A stretch of 12,645 bases of DNA from Flavobacteriales bacterium (GTDB lineage: Bacteria > Bacteroidota > Bacteroidia > Flavobacteriales > Flavobacteriaceae): assembly GCA_027031025.1 (NCBI GenBank), contig JALVEJ010000103.1, positions 1 to 12,645 on the forward strand. Direction: 5' to 3'. Made by a program: the position numbers and the translations under genes. Positions 8,232 through 12,645 of this stretch are shown piece after piece (the first letter of the stretch is position 1; every line of letters starts with the position of its first letter). Below the pieces are notes generated by a model. It was not told the origin of the DNA. It saw only the letters and a program-made list of their open reading frames with translations, and searched no databases.

Positions 8232-8734
8232 TTTTTAACGGAATTGAAAAAAATCACATCGAACAATATAATGAAAAACAACGTAATTAAAGAATTTATG
8301 AGGATAAATGCCCATTTTGATAATACTAAGCCGATGTTAAATGCATCAAAACTGTAGATAAGTATTTGTGTCATTAAACTGAAAATACCAAAATATAAAA
8401 TTTTTTGTTGAAGACTCAATTTATTTATCCGTATTTCGTCAATATTTTGAGCGGGATTTTTAGAAATGAAAAAATAAATTTTTCTAAAATAGGTAATAAA
8501 AACAGCCGTGGCAGCAAAAACACCACCGGTATTTGAAACCAAATCTAACAAAAGTCCGGAGGTAAATGCTAATAATAAATTGAGGGAATCATTTTTTTGT
8601 AAAGGTAAAATCAACAAAGGATACACAAAAACAATAGGCGAATAATGACCAAATATCCGTATATGATTAAACCAAATGATTTGTAAAATCAAAAAGATAA
8701 TTAAGGTCAATATGTATTGAATTCTGTTTTTCAT
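8228..8734 (-). CDS. mreD: Rod-shape-determining membrane protein MreD
   Basis: A 168-residue hydrophobic protein with about five membrane segments, matching MreD in length and position. MreD bridges MreC and the PBP2-RodA pair in the inner membrane. The segment LLLAFTSGLLLDLVSNTGG resembles the conserved MreD core (FxxGLLxDxxS). Sequence conservation in MreD is weak, so the call leans on its place between mreC and mrdA. I take the ATG at 8732-8734; a TTG one codon earlier is less likely. The stop overlaps the mrdA start as ATGA. The mreC stop lies nine bases upstream. Confidence 0.9.
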   Translation of the reverse strand: MKNRIQYILTLIIFLILQIIWFNHIRIFGHYSPIVFVYPLLILPLQKNDSLNLLLAFTSGLLLDLVSNTGGVFAATAVFITYFRKIYFFISKNPAQNIDEIRINKLSLQQKILYFGIFSLMTQILIYSFDAFNIGLVLSKWAFILINSLITLFFIILFDVIFFNSVKK

Positions 8735-8743
8735 CAATGACTT

Positions 8744-9547
8744 TTATGAATGTTTTAAAGAATCTATTTCGCTTTTAAATTTGTTTTTTACAACAAAAAC
8801 GGGGCCTAAGTTTGTCATGTCTGAAAAACTATTGATATAAATAACATAACTTTTTCTACCCGGTACCGGTTCAAATCCGGTAATTTGTCCAACAGGAATG
8901 CCTTTTGGGAAAATACCTGACATACCGCCTGTAATAATTGTGTCACCTTCTTTTATGGGTGCATTGACCGGCAAGTCAATGACTTCAAACCGGTTGGGGT
9001 CATTGCCGGGCCATTGCAAAAATCCTGTATAGTTGGTATTTTTTAAAGCAACATTTATTTTTAAACTTTTGTTTAAAATGGAGATTAATTTGGCATAATG
9101 TGATGAGGTCTTTTGAACCACACCGGCAATCCCATTGGGTGTAATGACGCCATAATCGGGTTTGACACTGTCTTTTTCACCTTTATTAATTAGGATTGTA
9201 TTGTGTCTTAAATTATATTGATTACTGATAACATAAGCCGGAATATATTGAAATTGTTCCGGTAAAATATCGGGTAGGGTAATAGGGTTTTGCCTGTTTT
9301 CTTGTAGCAGTTGTAATAAACGGGCATTTTGTGTAAGCAAGCTGTCATTATAAGATTGTAAGTAAAAATGCCGGTTAACCATATTGATTTGCCGGTTGAT
9401 TTTTCCGGCCATTGCCGTTTGAAAACTGTGGGTTTTAAGCCGGGCATAGTCATGGGTTTTAATGATTAAAATCAGAGATATTAACTCTAAAAATACAAAC
9501 AATAATAAACTTTGTTTGCTTGATAGATATCGTAATAATTTAATCAT
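8744..9547 (-). CDS. mreC: Rod-shape-determining protein MreC
   Basis: MreC is an inner-membrane-anchored periplasmic scaffold that binds and activates PBP2. The 267-residue product has a short cytoplasmic tail, one membrane segment at about 13-29, and a heptad-like coiled coil at about 47-84 rich in Leu, Asn and Gln. A beta-domain carries the family motifs VITPNGIAGVVQKTSSHYAK (positions 134-153) and GDTIITGGMSGIFPKGIPVG (201-220). Unlike the tight downstream junctions, 281 bases separate it from mreB. A small open frame on the same strand (9540-9695) ends eight bases into this gene; see the intergenic entry. It may be transcribed from the mreB promoter by read-through or from its own unrecognised promoter. 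Confidence 0.95.
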   Translation of the reverse strand: MIKLLRYLSSKQSLLLFVFLELISLILIIKTHDYARLKTHSFQTAMAGKINRQINMVNRHFYLQSYNDSLLTQNARLLQLLQENRQNPITLPDILPEQFQYIPAYVISNQYNLRHNTILINKGEKDSVKPDYGVITPNGIAGVVQKTSSHYAKLISILNKSLKINVALKNTNYTGFLQWPGNDPNRFEVIDLPVNAPIKEGDTIITGGMSGIFPKGIPVGQITGFEPVPGRKSYVIYINSFSDMTNLGPVFVVKNKFKSEIDSLKHS

Positions 9548-9828
9548 TTATAATATGGTTAAAAGGTTGAAATTCAGATTTAATAAATATTGGTTGGATA
9601 AGATTATTTTTGTTGTTGACGGATTTCAATACTTGTTTCATTAAAAGCCGGATATGGTAATGTGAAAGTAACCGGTGGCTGAGTGTCAAGGTCATTTTGA
9701 ACCTAAAAAAACCTCATTTGAATTTTATGTTTCTGATTTCATTTTTAAATTTGTCTAAATGATTTATGCTTAACTTTCAGAAAACTTAATTCAGACTCAT
9801 TATTCACACCAGATACAATCTAAAATTT
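9548..9828 (-). other. Non-coding gap between mreB and mreC
   Basis: No TAnnTTTG match is found on the mre strand here, and no strong terminator hairpin. A weak stem TCATTT/AAATGA lies at 9739-9762. Two short minus-strand frames deserve note. One (9540-9695, ATG at 9693-9695, 51 codons) ends 8 bases inside mreC. Another (9604-9702) has no start codon but reads like a protein end (TQPPVTFTLPYPAFNETSIE). I cannot support either as a gene. Confidence 0.6.
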
Positions 9829-10857
9829 TTACCGCAACAAAATAGGCTTGTATTTTTTAAAATATTTTAAGGCAATTCCAGTACCTCTTACAACGGCGCG
9901 CAAAGGGTCTTCGGAAATATAGACCGGTAAATCGGTTTTAGCAGAGATGCGTTTGTCAAGACCTCTTAACAGCGCACCGCCGCCGGCTAGGAATATCCCC
10001 GAATTGTAAATGTCAGCTGACAGTTCCGGAGGTGTTTTGGATAAAGTTTCCATAATGGCATCTTCTACTCTTAACAATGATTTGTCAATGGCTTTGGCAA
10101 CTTCTTTGTAAGAGACAATAATTTGTTTAGGTTTTCCGGTCAGCATATCACGTCCTTGGATAGGAATGTCTTCCGGCGGATTTTCAAGCTCATCAAGTGC
10201 CGACCCGACTTCAATTTTTATACGTTCGGCGGTTTTTTCTCCAATGTGCAAATTGTGTTGTGTTCGCATATAGTATATAATGTCTCCGGTAAAAACATCA
10301 CCGGCAATTTTAACCGACTTTTCGACGGCAATTCCGCCTAGTGCAATTACAGCAATTTCAGTAGTCCCTCCGCCTATATCAATAATCATATTACCTTTGG
10401 GCTTAGTGATGTCCACACCCATTCCTATGGCTGCTGCCATAGGTTCGTGTATCAAATATACTTCGGTTGCATTGACTTTTTCAGCTGAGTCACGGACGGC
10501 ACGCTTCTCAACTTCGGTGATGCCCGAAGGAATACAGATAATCATTTTAAGTTTGGGTTGAAATAAGCGCCCTTTTAAGGTGGGAATGCTTTTAATCAAC
10601 TCTTTAATCATCATTTCAGAAGCTTCAAAGTCGGCAATGACTCCGTCTTTTAATGGGCGGATAATTTTGATATTTTCATGCGTTTTACCTTGCATCAGTG
10701 CCGCTTCAAGCCCTACGGCTTTTAGTTCGTTTTTTCTGATATCTTTGGCGACAATAGAAGGGCTGTCCACAACTACTTGGTCTTTGTGGATGATGAGTGT
10801 GTTAGCAGTGCCTAAATCTATAGCAATTTCTTCGGTCAGAAAATTAAAAAATCCCAT
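9829..10857 (-). CDS. mreB: Rod-shape-determining actin homologue MreB
   Basis: MreB forms ATP-dependent filaments under the inner membrane that orient the elongation machinery. The 342-residue product has the usual length and all actin-fold nucleotide motifs: phosphate 1 DLGTANT (14-20), phosphate 2 DIGGGTTEI (160-168) and the adenosine motif FLAGGGALLRGL (289-300). The connecting HEPMAAAIGMG (137-147) is also typical. I take the ATG at 10855-10857, giving MGFFNFLTEEIAIDLG, which agrees with MreB N-termini. A TTG two codons upstream is the only alternative. It is the first gene of the operon, with a TAAATTTG promoter match about 50 bases upstream. purH, a frequent neighbour of mreB in this phylum, is absent; the divergent ABC permease gene takes its place. 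Confidence 0.98.
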   Translation of the reverse strand: MGFFNFLTEEIAIDLGTANTLIIHKDQVVVDSPSIVAKDIRKNELKAVGLEAALMQGKTHENIKIIRPLKDGVIADFEASEMMIKELIKSIPTLKGRLFQPKLKMIICIPSGITEVEKRAVRDSAEKVNATEVYLIHEPMAAAIGMGVDITKPKGNMIIDIGGGTTEIAVIALGGIAVEKSVKIAGDVFTGDIIYYMRTQHNLHIGEKTAERIKIEVGSALDELENPPEDIPIQGRDMLTGKPKQIIVSYKEVAKAIDKSLLRVEDAIMETLSKTPPELSADIYNSGIFLAGGGALLRGLDKRISAKTDLPVYISEDPLRAVVRGTGIALKYFKKYKPILLR

Positions 10858-10909
10858 ATTCAATTGTTTGTTTGTATTGGTTATTGAATTCTTATTGGTT
10901 TGAAAAACA

Positions 10910-10917
10910 CAAATTTA
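10910..10917 (-). promoter_or_regulatory. Probable -7 element of the mre/rod operon
   Basis: Minus-strand TAAATTTG matches TAnnTTTG in full and lies 52 bases before the mreB ATG, in the divergent gap with the ABC permease gene. No clear TTG appears at the -33 distance. No matching plus-strand element for the permease gene was found in the same gap. Confidence 0.5.
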
Positions 10918-11021
10918 AAAAATAAATAGCGTTCTTTTGTAATATTTTTTATTTTTTTTCGTCATGAGTCAAGAAAGTTTTGTAAATTGAATTTCAGATT
11001 ATTATAACCCGGTTTTTGCTT

Positions 11022-12278
11022 ATGAAAAAACTATTTTTTGAATTGACAGAAAGTTTAAAATTTGCTTTTAAATCATTGAAAAGTAATCTTTTGAGAACTT
11101 TGCTGTCTTTATTGGGAGTAAGCATAGGTATTTTTTCGATTGTAGCTATTTATTCGGCAATTGATGCGCTTAACGAAACGGTTATGAGTTCAATGAATAA
11201 ATTTGGACAAAATACGTTATATATTACCCGTTTCAGTTTTATGGGACAGTCCAATGTGCCGCGTTGGAAACGTAAAAATTTTCCTTTTCCCAACATAGAT
11301 GAGTATAAATTTTTACAAAAAAATTTATCCCGTCAAGATGTCAAAGCAGTGACTTTTCGTATTTTTATGCCGGCTACCAAACTGACTGTTCCGGGTGGCG
11401 AGTCTGTTTCAGGGGCGGAATTGATAGCCGATGGTGCTGAGTTCCCCAATATTCAAGAATTGGATTTTGCATCCGGGCGTTTTTTTAATAAAGCCGAAGA
11501 GCAACGGGCGGCACCTGTTGTGGTTTTGGGGGCGGATATAAAACAGGCTTTGTTTGGTAATGCAAAAGCCGTTGGTAAAACCCTGCGTTTATATGGAAAA
11601 AAACTTAAAGTAATAGGGGTTCTTAAAAAAGAAGGTGAAGGCATAGGTCCGAGCAACGATGGTCGAGCTTTTATTTCCAGTAGTTTTGCACGAACAATTG
11701 TGGCACCGCACAAATCTTTTACAGCTATTATTGTAGCACCCAAACCTAGTGCCGATGTTAAAAAATTAACGGATAAAATCACCATTCTGTTACGACAAAA
11801 ACGGAAGTTAAAACCGGGTGAAATCAATAATTTTTTCATCAATAATATCAATACGGTTAAAGAACAAGTGGAAAAATTAACTAAAGTTCTCCGGATGGGC
11901 GGTGGTTTTTTAGCTTTATTTTCTTTGTTAATAGGTGCTTTTGGGATAGCTAATATTATGTTTGTGTCAGTCAAAGAGCGCACTAATCAGATTGGTATTC
12001 AAAAAGCTTTAGGTGCAAAAAATTCGTTTATTTTATGGCAATTTTTGTTTGAATCCATGTTTTTGTCTTTGATTGGCGGGATGTTTGGTATCCTATTGGT
12101 TTGGGGCGGCACGACTTTGATTTCGCATATTTCGGATAGTATCCATATCAGGTTAAGTATGCAAAATATTGTTTTAGGTTTGTTTATTTCGTCTGTTATA
12201 GGCATCATTGCCGGCTTGTGGCCTGCCTGGAAAGCTGCACGACTCAATCCGGTAGAAGCAATAAGGACAGGCATGTAA
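11022..12278 (+). CDS. ABC transporter permease, MacB/FtsX type
   Basis: A 418-residue permease with the MacB-type plan. There is one N-terminal membrane helix at about 25-48 (LLSLLGVSIGIFSIVAIYSA), a periplasmic domain of about 240 residues, then a C-terminal FtsX domain (about 292-416) with three helices. The FtsX domain contains GIANIMFVSVKERTNQIGIQ (308-327) followed by KALGAK, and ends in PAWKAARLNPVEAIR. Such permeases do not form a classical channel but use ATP-driven movement to act on periplasmic substrates, for example export of peptides or lipoproteins. No ATPase or membrane-fusion gene is adjacent in the window, so its partner must be elsewhere. I take the ATG at 11022; a TTG two codons earlier at 11016 is less likely. 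The substrate is unknown. It is a single-gene unit divergent from mreB. Confidence 0.93.
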   Translation: MKKLFFELTESLKFAFKSLKSNLLRTLLSLLGVSIGIFSIVAIYSAIDALNETVMSSMNKFGQNTLYITRFSFMGQSNVPRWKRKNFPFPNIDEYKFLQKNLSRQDVKAVTFRIFMPATKLTVPGGESVSGAELIADGAEFPNIQELDFASGRFFNKAEEQRAAPVVVLGADIKQALFGNAKAVGKTLRLYGKKLKVIGVLKKEGEGIGPSNDGRAFISSSFARTIVAPHKSFTAIIVAPKPSADVKKLTDKITILLRQKRKLKPGEINNFFINNINTVKEQVEKLTKVLRMGGGFLALFSLLIGAFGIANIMFVSVKERTNQIGIQKALGAKNSFILWQFLFESMFLSLIGGMFGILLVWGGTTLISHISDSIHIRLSMQNIVLGLFISSVIGIIAGLWPAWKAARLNPVEAIRTGM

Positions 12279-12348
12279 GTTTTGGTAAGAATATTATTCA
12301 GTAAGATAGTTTTTAAATCATGTCGAAATATAACCGGAATTAACTAAG

Positions 12349-12385
12349 AAAACACTTTCAAAAAATATCTTTTGATAGAGTTTTT
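12349..12385 (+). terminator. Possible AT-rich terminator after the ABC permease gene
   Basis: An imperfect hairpin has arms at 12349-12363 and 12370-12384, with inner TCAAAA/TTTTGA, outer AAAAC/GTTTT and two mismatches. Its 3' arm runs into TTTTT at 12381-12385. It lies about 70 bases after the stop codon. The low GC content weakens the call. Otherwise the stretch from 12279 to the tRNA promoter shows no gene. Confidence 0.45.
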
Positions 12386-12493
12386 CAATGAATGATTAGT
12401 TTTTATAAAACTGAAAAGCAGCCCAATATGTGATTACTTGGGTATTAAGTTATCTCTCTAATAAAAAAAATCTAAAAAATCTTTATGTCTTTC

Positions 12494-12525
12494 TTGACAA
12501 GTATGTTTTTTTTGTTGTATCTTTG
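12494..12525 (+). promoter_or_regulatory. Promoter of the initiator tRNA gene
   Basis: The -7 element TATCTTTG (12518-12525) is a full TAnnTTTG match. A -33 TTGAC begins at 12494, 21 bases upstream. Transcription would begin about 6-8 bases downstream, near 12531-12533, only a few bases before the mature tRNA 5' end. This is the best promoter match in the window. Confidence 0.8.
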
Positions 12526-12536
12526 CATCACAATAT

Positions 12537-12610
<74 letters not shown>

Positions 12611-12620
12611 TTTTCAAGGC

Positions 12621-12645
12621 TAAAATGTTCATTATCAACATTTTA
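12621..12645 (+). terminator. Hairpin after tRNA-fMet, probably its terminator (cut by window end)
   Basis: TAAAATGTT (12621-12629) and AACATTTTA (12637-12645) form a perfect 9 bp stem around a 7-base loop. The preceding AAGGC could pair with bases just beyond the window. A following T run would confirm it but cannot be seen. Confidence 0.65.

Noticed and set aside
9462..9644. 60-codon plus-strand frame across the mreC start
   Set aside because: It overlaps the mreC membrane segment on the opposite strand, is Asn/Lys-rich, and has no coding character or promoter.
9746..9753. Plus-strand TAAATTTG between mreB and mreC
   Set aside because: It would drive antisense RNA into mreB. The nearest TTTG is 25 bases upstream, slightly too far, and such octamers occur by chance in AT-rich DNA.
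11453..11983. 176-codon minus-strand frame inside the ABC permease gene
   Set aside because: It lies wholly opposite the periplasmic and FtsX domains, matches no family, and is explained as a codon-bias shadow. The same applies to the frames at 11999-12274, 10580-10903, 10280-10561 and 7231-7593.
12398..12412. Palindrome AGTTTT-TAT-AAAACT
   Set aside because: It is a six-pair, mostly A:T hairpin with a three-base loop and no T run after it. It is unlikely to be a terminator or operator and is expected by chance at this composition.

Overview
The window looks like chromosomal DNA from a Bacteroidota (Bacteroidetes) bacterium. The DNA is AT-rich. The first gene ends in a type IX secretion (Por) sorting domain, which is restricted to this phylum. 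Several start sites have a match to the phylum's -7 element TAnnTTTG and lack a purine-rich Shine-Dalgarno sequence. The rod-shape genes are in the order usual for the phylum (mreB-mreC-mreD-mrdA-rodA). I cannot name a genus from sequence alone.

Layout. Positions 2-3010 (+) hold the 3' part of a large secreted M4 (thermolysin-type) metallopeptidase with GEVED, fibronectin III, MAM-like, Cys-rich and T9SS C-terminal domains; its start lies before the window. A strong hairpin terminator follows. A well-formed promoter overlaps that hairpin and serves a small predicted outer-membrane beta-barrel protein (3091-3612, +). This gene converges on, and shares stop-codon bases with, a minus-strand pair: a DUF423 membrane protein (3609-3983) and an AraC-family regulator (4015-4875).

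Positions 5111-10857 (-) hold the elongasome locus, transcribed mreB > mreC > mreD > mrdA (PBP2) > rodA, with a terminator just after rodA. MreB filaments orient the complex in the cytoplasm. MreC and MreD link it across the inner membrane. RodA polymerises glycan strands and PBP2 crosslinks them. The junctions from mreC to rodA are tight (9 bp gap, 4 bp overlap, 14 bp overlap), whereas mreB and mreC are separated by 281 bp.

Divergent from mreB is a MacB/FtsX-type ABC transporter permease (11022-12278, +). After a short non-coding stretch comes an initiator tRNA-fMet(CAT) at 12537-12610 with a near-consensus promoter, and the first part of a hairpin that probably is its terminator runs off the window end.

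Most of the content is conserved housekeeping. I see no CRISPR array, insertion sequence, phage gene or defence system. The points worth a second look are small: the promoter/terminator overlap, the Cys/His cluster in PBP2, the mreB-mreC gap, and the Cys-rich domain in the peptidase.
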